NCBI GenBank assembly: GCA_966211525.1
Contig: CBIHOZ010000002.1
Location: forward strand, 39,434 to 103,433
Source of the DNA: Ohtaekwangia sp966211525
GTDB lineage: Bacteria > Bacteroidota > Bacteroidia > Cytophagales > Cyclobacteriaceae
Reading direction: 5' to 3'
Length of the DNA: 64,000 bases
Shown: positions 1 through 8,290 of the stretch, in pieces
Numbering within the stretch: position 1 is the stretch's first letter
Layout: each line of letters starts with the position of its first letter
The notes under the pieces: generated by a model
What the model was told of the DNA's origin: nothing
The model's input: only the letters and a program-made list of their open reading frames with translations
Database searches by the model: none
Made by a program: the position numbers and the translations under genes

Positions 1-1031
1 TTACCATCCGGTGAATTTTCATAAGGACAAACGCGACTCTCCGTGAGCGGGGCATTTTTCAGTCCGGGAAAACGATGTGCGATGAACGTACGTGCTTTCG
101 CGAGCACTTCCCGTGTTATACTTCGTTCACCTTGGGAAGGATCAAATATAGCACCCCGTATATCCACACCGATCTTGAAACCACGATGTGCATTACCGGC
201 TATACCATAGTAAAAATCGTTACCATCAACATCAACCCATACGGGAAAGTTGTCATAGAGGGATGCATACGCGGCCGGTACACCAAAGTAGTATACCTCT
301 TGTTTAGTACAGGTGATGACATCGCTGAGTATATCCGGAAATATTTTGCCGAGCCACGATCCGCACGCAAACAAGTATACATCTGCCTGCAACGATCGCC
401 CATCCGATAATTTTACAGCGTCCAGTTGCCGTTGATATATAGTGCCGGGAGTAACCTCTGCCTGTATATAGTTACCGTCTTCTTTGATAAATTGATCCAG
501 CACCGCCTGACAAGCTTCACGTGCTTTCAGATAGCCACCATACGGATCGAGGTAAGCGTGGTGCAGATCATCGGTATATATAATGGGAAACCGTTTCTTT
601 AATTCTGGTATCGAGAGACGTTCATACTCCATGGCATGTTTTTGCGCGAACGGAATTGAGTCATCCACCAATGGAGTCGCCTCTTCATAGCAGAACCACA
701 ATACACCCGAGTTGTGAAAGAGTTTTTTATTGAACTGCTTTTCGTTCTCTTTCCACAAGGCAAGTGCCCGCACATTCAAATCAAAATATACTTCATTAGC
801 ACCGTAGGTAGAACGTATCACACGCGTTTCATCCCCGGAGCTCGCCCGCGAATTACCGGGTCCCCACGCATCCACCAAAGTAACCTTATACCCCTGACGC
901 AAAAGATATAGCGCAGACCACCCCCCAAACGCACTAGCCCCGACCACCACGATGTTTGAACCCCTTGTGAATGTGGGAAAGGGCGTGGCCTTTGTTGGGA
1001 TATTTGTAGTTGGTGAGAATGTGGTGGTCAA
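1..1031 (-). CDS. FAD-dependent amine oxidase (DAO / sarcosine oxidase-like), 3' end beyond the window
   Basis: The minus-strand frame is open from about 1031 to the window edge and reads as a DAO-superfamily flavoenzyme of the N-methyltryptophan/sarcosine oxidase type. These enzymes oxidise secondary or N-methylated amines using FAD. Visible motifs are the N-terminal dinucleotide fold VVVGASAFGGW, then YKVTLVDAWGPGNSRASSGDE with its acidic end to strand 2, ETRVIRSTYG, and CPYENSPDG at the edge. The central Gly of GxGxxG is Ser here (GASAFG). No ATG precedes the nucleotide fold in this frame; the nearest possible start is TTG at 1031, inside a low-complexity repeat. Family members often carry a Tat signal, which is absent here. 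The family call is firm, but the start is uncertain and 5' erosion is possible. Confidence 0.8.
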   Translation of the reverse strand, partial: MTTTFSPTTNIPTKATPFPTFTRGSNIVVVGASAFGGWSALYLLRQGYKVTLVDAWGPGNSRASSGDETRVIRSTYGANEVYFDLNVRALALWKENEKQFNKKLFHNSGVLWFCYEEATPLVDDSIPFAQKHAMEYERLSIPELKKRFPIIYTDDLHHAYLDPYGGYLKAREACQAVLDQFIKEDGNYIQAEVTPGTIYQRQLDAVKLSDGRSLQADVYLFACGSWLGKIFPDILSDVITCTKQEVYYFGVPAAYASLYDNFPVWVDVDGNDFYYGIAGNAHRGFKIGVDIRGAIFDPSQGERSITREVLAKARTFIAHRFPGLKNAPLTESRVCPYENSPDG

Positions 1032-1142
1032 TGTGTTGAGGTGTTTAGGTGTTTATGTGTTTAGGTTTTGAATGTGTTTAGGTTTTGAATGTGTTTAGGT
1101 TTGAATGTGTTTTGGTGTTTAGGTGTGTATGTGTTTATGTTT
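1028..1142. repeat. Low-complexity word repeat, family W1 (TGTTTAGGTGTTTATG)
   Basis: About 115 bases are built almost only from variants of TGTTTAGGT, TGTTTATG and TTTTGAATG. The tract abuts or overlaps the 5' end of the FAD oxidase reading frame. Related words recur at 24590-24676, where both orientations form an inverted repeat. Nothing protein-coding is visible in it. Confidence 0.7.
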
Positions 1143-1244
1143 GGTGTAATCGGAAATGTTTATATGCCGAACGTGATTATAGTTGGCAGAAATTTAAAAC
1201 AAGACTATATATAGAAGTATCGTTGAAGAACGATTTGTCTACTT

Positions 1245-1405
1245 GCAGCCAGGAGCCAGCGGCCACTACTGCTATATATAGCAGCTGCTTTTAACCTCGC
1301 AGCTCGAGGCTGGCAGCTCACTATATATTCGCCTCCAGCAGCTAGCAACCAGAAGCCAGCAGCCTTTAAAATCTCGCAGCTCATAGCTCAAGGCTCGTAG
1401 CTAAT
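1245..1405. repeat. Intergenic word repeat, family W2 (GCTGCTGGC / GCAGCTCGAGGC)
   Basis: The gap between the oxidase and pyrE is filled with variants of CAGCCAGAAGCCAGCAGCC and CGCAGCTCGAGGCTGGCAGCTC in both orientations, so several hairpins can form. The same words occur at 8904-9136 and 14953-15005. The stretch 1143-1244 holds no recognisable feature. Confidence 0.65.
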
Positions 1406-1407
1406 TC

Positions 1408-2058
1408 TCACGGTTTCCAACTCGAAGGATCCACTCTCCAGGCTTTCAAAGAAACGAGCTGGTCGTTGGTGATATACTTTTGATCGAGTGCGTAGTTGAT
1501 CAGGTAGTTGTAGTCGCTGAGACTTACCAGTGATGTGTTGGCTTCGTAGAAATTACGGGTCGCTATATCAAAGCCGTAGTTGAAAATGGAAACCATTCCC
1601 AATACATTGAAGCCTGCGTCACGCAGTGCCTGTACGGCTTTGAGTGAGCTGCCTCCGGTTGATACCAGGTCTTCGATCACTACGACTTTCTGGTCTTTGG
1701 TAATTTTTCCTTCGATCAGATTTTCCATACCGTGATCTTTTGGTTTGGGACGCACGTATAGAAAAGGAAGCGTCATAGATTCTGCTACCAGTGCTCCCTG
1801 CGCAATGCCTGCTGTAGCGACACCTGCAATAGCTTCAACAGCCGGGTAGTTTTCACGAATAGCCTGCACAAGACCATCACGAATGGCGGTGCGTACTTCC
1901 GGGAAGGAGAGTGATAACCTGTTGTCACAATAGATAGGCGATTTCCATCCGGAAGCCCACGTGAAAGGTTTTTGAGTGTTGAGTTTGATGGCTTGAATTT
2001 GAAGCAGCATAGAAGCTACTTTGCCAGCAGTTTGTTCCTGTACTTTTAAAATAGGCAT
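1408..2058 (-). CDS. pyrE: Orotate phosphoribosyltransferase
   Basis: This enzyme joins orotate to PRPP to give orotidine monophosphate, the fifth step of pyrimidine synthesis, in the cytosol. From the ATG at 2058 the protein is 216 aa, normal for the family. The PRPP loop VVVIEDLVSTGGSS lies at about 125-138, preceded by the AGVATAGIAQGA segment at about 78-90 and the KPKDHGMENLIEG flexible loop at about 105-117. An upstream in-frame ATG at 2112 would add 18 residues, but those residues are not family-like. The gene is divergent from the Nudix gene at 2245. It is one of the clearest calls in the window. Confidence 0.95.
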   Translation of the reverse strand: MPILKVQEQTAGKVASMLLQIQAIKLNTQKPFTWASGWKSPIYCDNRLSLSFPEVRTAIRDGLVQAIRENYPAVEAIAGVATAGIAQGALVAESMTLPFLYVRPKPKDHGMENLIEGKITKDQKVVVIEDLVSTGGSSLKAVQALRDAGFNVLGMVSIFNYGFDIATRNFYEANTSLVSLSDYNYLINYALDQKYITNDQLVSLKAWRVDPSSWKP

Positions 2059-2244
2059 AGTCTCGAAAGTTATCACTAAATTTTGAATCGGGGAGAACGC
2101 AGCGCGGATCACATTAGCTCGTGAAATTTTTTTTGCTTCTATTCAATCCAGAAGGCGTTGTTAAAAATCTTTTTTGAAACCGCTTGCCAGCTTCCAAATA
2201 ATTTATTCTTTTGCGGACATGGTGAGGGCGTAAAATTGCACGGT

Positions 2245-2931
2245 ATGATCATTTTTATCAACGACATTCCAGTCAGAATTCTTAAATCCACTGAAACGCC
2301 CGACACAGGTCGTATCAACCATACGGTGGATGCTGCCCTAACTCCGGTAACACAAGCGAGCCTGATTCATCATGTATGGATCAAAAATGTAGGCACTGCC
2401 GAGATAGATACCATTCTGGGTTTTCTCGATTCCAAAGTTCCTACCGGAGTATTGTCGCTATTGCTGTCGGTAACGGATTATCTTTTGATCCGAAATCACC
2501 TGCGCAGCAAGTTTAAAGTGATAAAGGCTGCCGGTGGTGTCATCCGGAAGAAGGACAAGTTCCTGATGATTTACCGGATGAAGAAGTGGGATCTGCCGAA
2601 AGGCAAGAAAGAAAAAGGTGAGCGCTATAAAGAAACGGCTGTGCGTGAAGTACAGGAAGAGTGTAATGTTTCGGTGCGACTCGGTAGAAAAGTATGCACT
2701 ACGTGGCATACCTATACTATGAATAAAAACGCGATGATGAAAAAGACGCGCTGGTATATCATGGACCTGGTAGATGATTCACGCATGCGCCCGGCCGTGG
2801 AGGAGGATATAGAAGAAGTTCGCTGGATGAACCGGAAGGAAGTATACCATGCGCTGGAACACTCCTATAAATCCATCAGCTATGTTATTGAGCGCTATTA
2901 CGAAAAAACAGAATTGAAATCTGCACGTTAA
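2245..2931 (+). CDS. Nudix hydrolase
   Basis: This is a Nudix pyrophosphohydrolase of 228 aa, hydrolysing a nucleoside-diphosphate-linked substrate that cannot be named. The full Nudix box is present at about 120-142 (GKKEKGERYKETAVREV, then QEECNV), matching GX5EX7REUXEEXGU with Cys in place of the last Gly. The N-terminal 90 residues precede the Nudix domain and have no motif I recognise. I chose the ATG at 2245 because the longer frame from 2158 adds 29 residues lying over what looks like the promoter (TATTCTTTTG near 2203). The gene is convergent with coaD across a strong terminator. Confidence 0.85.
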   Translation: MIIFINDIPVRILKSTETPDTGRINHTVDAALTPVTQASLIHHVWIKNVGTAEIDTILGFLDSKVPTGVLSLLLSVTDYLLIRNHLRSKFKVIKAAGGVIRKKDKFLMIYRMKKWDLPKGKKEKGERYKETAVREVQEECNVSVRLGRKVCTTWHTYTMNKNAMMKKTRWYIMDLVDDSRMRPAVEEDIEEVRWMNRKEVYHALEHSYKSISYVIERYYEKTELKSAR

Positions 2932-2953
2932 AAATTTGCCACAGCTATAAACG

Positions 2954-2981
2954 AAAAATCCAGCGTTCACGCTGGATTTTT
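2954..2981. terminator. Bidirectional intrinsic terminator between the Nudix gene and coaD
   Basis: A perfect 12-bp stem, AAAAATCCAGCG / CGCTGGATTTTT, closes on a TTCA loop. A-rich and T-rich flanks lie on either side, so it can end transcripts from both convergent genes. Confidence 0.9.
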
Positions 2982-3004
2982 TATTTTCTGAAAGTATATA
3001 CCTG

Positions 3005-3463
3005 TTAAAGTTTATAGGGGAGGAACTGCGAAACGTCTCCGCCATACTTATGTACTTCCCGTACAATAGACGAACTGATCCACGCGAGTTGTGGTGTGGT
3101 GATCAGAAATACAGACTCCAGGTCTTCGTAAAGTTTTCGGTTTACCTGCGATATACTGTTCTCGTATTCGAAATCGGTAGTGTTGCGTAGACCGCGTAAC
3201 AGGAATTGAGCACCTTGCTTGCGGGCATAGGTAGCAGTCAGCTCCGAGTACGTGATCACTTTTATAGCCGGATATTTTTCGAAAGTCTGCTCGATGTAAC
3301 CGATCATTTTATCAATCGGGAAGTAGCGATTACTCTTCGAAGGATTATGCCCGATGGCAACAATAATCTCATCAAACACCTGCAGCCCGCGCAATACTAT
3401 ATCTTCATGCCCTTTTGTAAATGGATCAAACGAGCCGGGAAAGAGTGCAATACGTTTACTCAT
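3005..3463 (-). CDS. coaD: Phosphopantetheine adenylyltransferase
   Basis: This enzyme transfers AMP from ATP to 4'-phosphopantetheine, the penultimate step of coenzyme A synthesis. The 152-aa protein has the nucleotidyltransferase signature GSFDPFTKGH at 10-19, the LLRGLRNTTDFEYE substrate loop at about 88-101 and ISSSIVRE at 129-136, all diagnostic for CoaD. It lies 4 bases downstream of the DUF3822 gene and is almost certainly in the same transcript, an arrangement common in Bacteroidota. Length and motifs are complete. Confidence 0.96.
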   Translation of the reverse strand: MSKRIALFPGSFDPFTKGHEDIVLRGLQVFDEIIVAIGHNPSKSNRYFPIDKMIGYIEQTFEKYPAIKVITYSELTATYARKQGAQFLLRGLRNTTDFEYENSISQVNRKLYEDLESVFLITTPQLAWISSSIVREVHKYGGDVSQFLPYKL

Positions 3464-3467
3464 GGTT

Positions 3468-4355
3468 TTACTCCATCAGGTAGATGCTGTATAAGTCGAA
3501 GAAGTGGTGATCCTGTAATTCATCAAACCCGTAGCTGAAAGCCAGGTTGGCAGGTCTTTCACCGAAGATCACGTTATTAATATACTTGTATAGTTCGTGG
3601 TAGTGAGGCGAGTTCTTGCCTATATATCCCCACAACACAACCTGGCTGGTTTGCTGGTTCATATTGAGCGACTTCATCACCAGCATGATATACTTCACGT
3701 AATCTGAAAATTCTTTGATAGCAAACTGGTTGTAGTAAATGAGCTTGCCATCTCTGCAGGATAGAATGTGCAGCTTGAACCGGTCTACATATATATATAG
3801 CGGGTTATCATTCCGCTGCATGGATGCCTGAAGCGTGCCTTCGATCAAGGCTGCTGACTGGTGTGTAAATACCGGTCTGTTATTCGGGTATAAACCATCG
3901 AGCCAGTTCTTCAGATCTTTGTTAACAGCAAATACGGTTACGGCTTGCGTAGTAGGATTTACCGTTGAAAGGAAGTCTTCTTTCTGCGGATCTACGTGTG
4001 CATTGAACTTCAGGTAATCGGCCATCGCTTCTTCCGCGAAGAGTGCCTGCGGTACCTGTACAAATTTCTGACTCTTGAGTGATATGCGGATCTTTTTCCA
4101 GAAGCCTGCCTTCAATAAAGCATGCGAATCAAAAAGCTGGTCGAGCAGATATAGTAATTCCTGGTGAGAAGCGAGGTTGGGAAGAACAAAGTCTTCCAGC
4201 AAAAGCACCCGGTTTTCCTGCGGATCGATCACGCATAACTGAAAGTCACGGGTGCCAAGATGAATCAACAAGTGGTATTGATGAATAAACTCTTCATCGA
4301 AACGTTCATCCCGTACTTTCTTGATGAGCTTATAATTGAGCGTGGTTGTTTGCAA
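3468..4355 (-). CDS. DUF3822 family protein
   Basis: This 295-aa cytosolic protein matches the DUF3822 family by its start (YKLIKKVRDERFDEEF), its overall layout and its position directly upstream of coaD. The function is not established. It has no signal peptide or membrane segment. Tracts such as LIHLGTRDFQLCVID near the N terminus and LYIYVDRFKLHILSC near residue 190 look like paired beta-strand domains of the actin-like type, but that is my inference from sequence texture. In Bacteroidota the coaD neighbourhood is its usual place. Confidence 0.75.
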   Translation of the reverse strand: MQTTTLNYKLIKKVRDERFDEEFIHQYHLLIHLGTRDFQLCVIDPQENRVLLLEDFVLPNLASHQELLYLLDQLFDSHALLKAGFWKKIRISLKSQKFVQVPQALFAEEAMADYLKFNAHVDPQKEDFLSTVNPTTQAVTVFAVNKDLKNWLDGLYPNNRPVFTHQSAALIEGTLQASMQRNDNPLYIYVDRFKLHILSCRDGKLIYYNQFAIKEFSDYVKYIMLVMKSLNMNQQTSQVVLWGYIGKNSPHYHELYKYINNVIFGERPANLAFSYGFDELQDHHFFDLYSIYLME

Positions 4356-4487
4356 AGTATATACTGTTTTCCGCTTGTAAGTTAGACCAAGGGCGAACCA
4401 CCTTTTATAAAACTAAAAGTTCCGGGTTCTCTGCAATAATAAAGATTTTAGCGGGTAAATCACAAAACAGATTGTACAGAACACCTA

Positions 4488-4952
4488 TTAAAGCGTGTAA
4501 AATCCATTTAGCGTGCGGATGTCGTTGGCATCGCGAATCAACCGGAATATACCATGTACCTGTTCCTGCGGCATGGAACGTATTTCATTTATGGTAAAGA
4601 ATGCGGCTCCCTGTATGATGGGAAGCTCCGGATCTTTACCAGTCTGCAATTCTCCGGAAAGTCGGGTGGCCTCGAAAAATAATTCGACAGAATGCAGCGG
4701 TGCATTTATATACTCACAACCGAAAATAAATTTACCAGGCTTGATGACAAGGCCGGTTTCTTCCTGGAACTCGCGCTTGAGTGATTCTTCGAGTGATTCA
4801 CCAAACTCGACACCACCTCCCGGCGGAGCCCAGAAATCGCTTTCATTCAGGGACTTGTGGTTTACCATTAACAATTTATCAGTGTGCCAGCATAACCCGC
4901 AAACTCTTATTCTGACACGGTTTCCATAAACTCTGGCGATTTCTGCGTCCAT
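4488..4952 (-). CDS. Nudix hydrolase
   Basis: A single-domain Nudix hydrolase of 154 aa. The Nudix box runs from about residue 46 to 68 (GGVEFGESLEESLKREF, then QEETGL) and fits the consensus exactly, with both metal-binding Glu residues present. The sequence around LLMVNHKSLNESDFWAPPGGG resembles nucleotide-processing MutT-like members, but the substrate cannot be deduced. It is monocistronic: 132 bases separate it from DUF3822, and the DUF1573 gene diverges upstream. Confidence 0.88.
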   Translation of the reverse strand: MDAEIARVYGNRVRIRVCGLCWHTDKLLMVNHKSLNESDFWAPPGGGVEFGESLEESLKREFQEETGLVIKPGKFIFGCEYINAPLHSVELFFEATRLSGELQTGKDPELPIIQGAAFFTINEIRSMPQEQVHGIFRLIRDANDIRTLNGFYTL

Positions 4953-5033
4953 TCCGGTTACATGTTTAGTTAATTCGCATATTCAAATAAAGTCACACAA
5001 GGCATGTCAGAAATTTCGCTTTTTCTGGCAAAA

Positions 5034-5059
5034 TTGTTGATTCGAACTGTTTAAATTTG
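5034..5059 (+). promoter_or_regulatory. Bacteroidota-type promoter for the DUF1573 gene
   Basis: The -7 element TAAATTTG at 5052-5059 fits TAnnTTTG perfectly. A TTG at 5034-5036 is the likely -33 element, with slightly short spacing. The start codon follows 16 bases later. Confidence 0.6.
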
Positions 5060-5074
5060 TAAAAAAACTAAGAT

Positions 5075-5485
5075 ATGAAGAAGTACTTGTTATTAGTGGT
5101 TGTGCTGGGGTTGGCCGTTGGTGCTTTTGCCCAGTCTGCAAAAGTTAACGGACCGGTTATCGCATTCGAGAAGAAGACACATGATTTCGGTCAGATCGTT
5201 CAGGGCGATAAAGTGGAGCAGGTTTTCAAATTCACGAATACCGGAACTGAGCCTTTGATCATTACCAACGTACAGGTAACATGCGGATGTACTACGCCAA
5301 AAGGATGGCCACGTGATCCGATTCAACCCGGTGGTAAAGGTGAAATTACAATAGCGTTCAACAGTGCAGGTAAAATCGGCCGTCAGGATAAAGTCGTTAC
5401 GATCGTTTCAAACGCAGCTAACGCTGATGAAGCGAAGATATCTTTCACTACCCAGGTAGTTGAAAAGAAAGAGCAGCCTCAATAA
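5075..5485 (+). CDS. DUF1573 domain secreted protein
   Basis: A 136-aa exported protein with a clean signal peptide (MKKYLLLVVVLGLAVGAFA, cleavage before Gln20) and one DUF1573 domain from about 30 to 120. DUF1573 is an Ig/ASH-like beta-sandwich family common in Bacteroidota envelopes, with no defined biochemical role. The family hallmarks KKTHDFGQIVQGDKVEQVFKF and the CGCTTP turn (Cys70 and Cys72) are present. It stands alone with its own promoter and a strong terminator. Confidence 0.88.
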   Translation: MKKYLLLVVVLGLAVGAFAQSAKVNGPVIAFEKKTHDFGQIVQGDKVEQVFKFTNTGTEPLIITNVQVTCGCTTPKGWPRDPIQPGGKGEITIAFNSAGKIGRQDKVVTIVSNAANADEAKISFTTQVVEKKEQPQ

Positions 5486-5509
5486 GCTTTCTCTGAAAAA
5501 ATTAAAATG

Positions 5510-5529
5510 AAGGTCTCGCGAGAGACCTT
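5510..5529. terminator. Bidirectional terminator
   Basis: AAGGTCTC-GCGA-GAGACCTT is a perfect palindrome with A-rich sequence on the left and seven T on the right. It separates the convergent DUF1573 and DUF423 genes. Confidence 0.88.
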
Positions 5530-5903
5530 TATTTTTTTGCGACACCCAGTAATAAAAATACCCAGCCGAGTATCAGAAATACGCCACCGATCGGTGTAAC
5601 AAGTCCTACAGCACCAAGCTTTACAAAGCAGAGTAAATATAGGCTTCCGCAGAAGAGCACGGTGCCGATGAGCATGAACAGCGATGCATATTCTAATTTC
5701 TTGTCAGTGATAAATTTCTGCAGTATACCTACCGCCAGCAACGCCAGTGTATGATAAAACTGGTAACGTGTGGCCAGTTCAAATACTTCGAGTTTACCAG
5801 ACTGTATCAGGGTTGGTTTTAGTGCATGCGCACCAAAGGCACCAATCGACACTGCGAGGGCTCCCAACACGGAAGCAGTGATTAATGTTGTTCGTTGATT
5901 CAT
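5529..5903 (-). CDS. DUF423 small inner-membrane protein
   Basis: A 124-aa protein of the DUF423 (YgdD/YwdK-like) family with four predicted membrane helices. The N terminus has the family pattern GALAVSIGAFGAHAL at about 14-28, and a GxxTPIGG turn appears near residue 105. The function is unknown. It starts 36 bases after the YggS-like gene ends on the same strand, so co-transcription is plausible. Confidence 0.88.
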   Translation of the reverse strand: MNQRTTLITASVLGALAVSIGAFGAHALKPTLIQSGKLEVFELATRYQFYHTLALLAVGILQKFITDKKLEYASLFMLIGTVLFCGSLYLLCFVKLGAVGLVTPIGGVFLILGWVFLLLGVAKK

Positions 5904-5939
5904 GAAACTATACGTAATGAAATTCCTATACTATATATA

Positions 5940-6614
5940 CTATTGATCATACTTCCGGTCGCCAAATATAGCCGTGCCTACGCGTATCATCGTACTGCCT
6001 TCTTCGAGGGCAATGCGGTAATCGCTGCTCATACCCATCGACAGGTGACGCATCATAACATTGGGAGGGAGCGATGATGCCTTGAGTTGCTCGTATAGTG
6101 CGCGTAATCCGCGAAACTCCCGGCGGATCTGCTCCAGGTCTTCGGTAAACGTAGCCATGCCCATCAAACCCGCGATCTGAATGTTTTCAAGTTTTTGCAA
6201 TTCGGCAGAAGCCAGTAGATCTTTAACTTCCTCTTCCGAAAAACCAAACTTCGTTTCTTCTTCTGCGATGTGTAATTGTAAAAGACACGCAATAGTCCGG
6301 TTCGCTTTAACGGCCTGTTTGTTTACTTCTTCCAGCAGTTTGAAGCTGTCGATGGAATGTATCAAATGCACAAACGGTGCTATGTACTTTACCTTGTTGC
6401 TTTGCAAATGTCCGATCAGGTGCCATTCAATGTCTTTGGGTAACGCTTCATATTTGGGCACGAGCTCCTGCACTTTGTTTTCACCAAATACACGTTGTCC
6501 GGCATCGTACGCTTCTTGAATAGCCTCTGCAGGTTTTGTTTTGCTTACTGCAATCAATTGACAATCAGGAGGCAAATTTTGAAGGAAAAACTGAAGGTTA
6601 TTTTTTATACTCAT
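5940..6614 (-). CDS. YggS-type pyridoxal 5'-phosphate homeostasis protein
   Basis: This is a PLP-binding protein of the YggS/PROSC family, 224 aa. It folds as an alanine-racemase-like barrel, has no known enzymatic activity and buffers free PLP. The PLP lysine sits in AVSKTKP at about 22-28, followed by VFGENKVQEL at about 44-53, WHLIGHLQSNKVK at about 67-79 and the C-terminal LSMGMSSDYRIALEEGSTMIRVG phosphate-binding segment. A longer frame reaches 6809, but its extra 65 residues are not family-like and would run over the divergent GH3 promoter, so I start at the ATG at 6614. Confidence 0.9.
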   Translation of the reverse strand: MSIKNNLQFFLQNLPPDCQLIAVSKTKPAEAIQEAYDAGQRVFGENKVQELVPKYEALPKDIEWHLIGHLQSNKVKYIAPFVHLIHSIDSFKLLEEVNKQAVKANRTIACLLQLHIAEEETKFGFSEEEVKDLLASAELQKLENIQIAGLMGMATFTEDLEQIRREFRGLRALYEQLKASSLPPNVMMRHLSMGMSSDYRIALEEGSTMIRVGTAIFGDRKYDQ

Positions 6615-6670
6615 GGGCGCTGCTAAAGTGAATGGGCTTTGTTCGTATAATGACCGTTTGTTACATCGGC

Positions 6671-6702
6671 TTTGTGAATGGTTTAATTCATTCCTATTTT
6701 TG
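6671..6702 (+). promoter_or_regulatory. Consensus promoter for the GH3-LysE operon
   Basis: TTTG at 6671-6674, a 20-base spacer, then TATTTTTG at 6695-6702. This matches the Bacteroidota -33/-7 consensus TTTG-N19-21-TAnnTTTG. The ATG is 31 bases downstream. Confidence 0.75.
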
Positions 6703-6733
6703 ACTTTTAATCCACCAAAGCTAACGCAAAAAT

Positions 6734-8290
6734 ATGGCGATCCTTGGAACGTTGCTGAAAAAAGGAATTCGAATTCGTGAGATGCTGGAGCAGGAGTATA
6801 CCTCGCCATACGATCTTCAGAAGAAAGAATTGAAGGAACTCCTGATCACGGCAAGTCAAACGGAGTTCGGTAAGCACTATAACTTTTCGGATATCCTCCA
6901 TGGGTTCCGTAAAGGCGATAAGGAATTCTACAAGCGTTACAAGAGCAACGTACCCATCCACAACTATAATAAAATATATAGTGACTGGTGGAAGCTTGCA
7001 TTGAAAGGTATAAAGAATGTTTGCTGGCCGGGACGTGTAAAATACTTTGCCCTGAGCTCGGGAACTTCGGAAGCTTCTTCCAAATATATACCTGTTACCA
7101 AGGATATGACGCAAGCTATTCGCAAGACGAGCGTGCGCCAGATCCTGACACTTTCGAAATACGATCTTGACCCAGAAATTTTTGAAGCGGGTATATTAAT
7201 GCTTGGTGGCAGCACGCACCTGAACAGAAAGGGCAGTGTGTTTGAAGGTGACTTAAGTGGTATACAAGCGGCACGTCTTCCATTCTGGTTTCAGCATTTT
7301 TACAAACCAGGAAAGAAAATTGCACGCTCGCGTAACTGGGATGCCAAGCTTGACGAGATGGCACGCAAGGCAACGGAATGGGACATCGGTATTATAGTAG
7401 GTGTACCGGCCTGGATACAAATACTGATGGAGAAGGTTATCAAGTATCATCGCGTAAATACTATACATGATGTATGGCCGAACCTTCGTGTATATGTACA
7501 CGGTGGTGTATCGTTCGATCCATACCGTAAAGGTTTTGAAAAATTATTGGCGCGTCCTATTTTTTACATTGAGACATACCTGGCATCGGAAGGCTTCATT
7601 GCATTTCAGGCATATCCGAATAAACGCTCGATGCGTCTGGTGTTGAACAATGGTATATTTTATGAATTCGTACCATTCGAAGCAAAGAACTTTGATGCGA
7701 ACGGAGAGATCCATCCGGATGCTGAGACATTGATGATCGATGAAGTAGAGGAAGGTAAAGAATACGCTATATTACTTTCCACCTGCTCGGGCGCCTGGCG
7801 TTACCTGATCGGTGATGTGATCAAATTTACTTCACTGGAAGATATGGAGATCGTGATCACGGGCCGTACCAAACACTTCCTGAGTTTATGTGGCGAGCAC
7901 CTTTCGGTGGATAACATGAACAAGGCGATTGAACTTGTAGCCAACGATTTTAATATTAACATTCCTGAATTTACCGTAGCCGGTATACCATACGATTCAC
8001 TTTTTGCGCACCACTGGTTTATCGGTACCGATGATAAGGTGGATCCGAAAGCGCTGAAAGAAAAGATCGACCTGCATTTGAAAGAGTTGAACGATGACTA
8101 TGCTGTAGAGCGCAGTGCTGCACTGAAGGAAGTGCTGGTAGATGTACTGCCGATAAAAACTTTCTATAGCTGGATGGAATCTAAGGGCAAGGTAGGAGGT
8201 CAAAATAAATTTCCGCGTGTCATGAAGAATGCACAGTTGGATGATTGGAAAACTTTCCTGCAAAATCACACGAATGGAAATCGTTCTTAA
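6734..8290 (+). CDS. GH3 auxin-responsive promoter family protein (acyl-acid amido synthetase)
   Basis: This 518-aa protein belongs to the GH3 branch of the adenylate-forming superfamily. Plant GH3 enzymes adenylate a carboxylic acid with ATP and join it to an amino acid; bacterial substrates are mostly undefined. The ATP motif is SSGTSEASSKYIP at 108-120. Further family blocks include YIETYLASEGFIAFQ near 276, EYAILLSTCSGAWRYLIGDVIKF near 344 and the hinge ITGRTKHFLSLCGEHLSVDNM near 375. The length is normal. The stop codon overlaps the start of a LysE exporter gene, suggesting that the product or a related amino acid is exported. Confidence 0.88.
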   Translation: MAILGTLLKKGIRIREMLEQEYTSPYDLQKKELKELLITASQTEFGKHYNFSDILHGFRKGDKEFYKRYKSNVPIHNYNKIYSDWWKLALKGIKNVCWPGRVKYFALSSGTSEASSKYIPVTKDMTQAIRKTSVRQILTLSKYDLDPEIFEAGILMLGGSTHLNRKGSVFEGDLSGIQAARLPFWFQHFYKPGKKIARSRNWDAKLDEMARKATEWDIGIIVGVPAWIQILMEKVIKYHRVNTIHDVWPNLRVYVHGGVSFDPYRKGFEKLLARPIFYIETYLASEGFIAFQAYPNKRSMRLVLNNGIFYEFVPFEAKNFDANGEIHPDAETLMIDEVEEGKEYAILLSTCSGAWRYLIGDVIKFTSLEDMEIVITGRTKHFLSLCGEHLSVDNMNKAIELVANDFNINIPEFTVAGIPYDSLFAHHWFIGTDDKVDPKALKEKIDLHLKELNDDYAVERSAALKEVLVDVLPIKTFYSWMESKGKVGGQNKFPRVMKNAQLDDWKTFLQNHTNGNRS

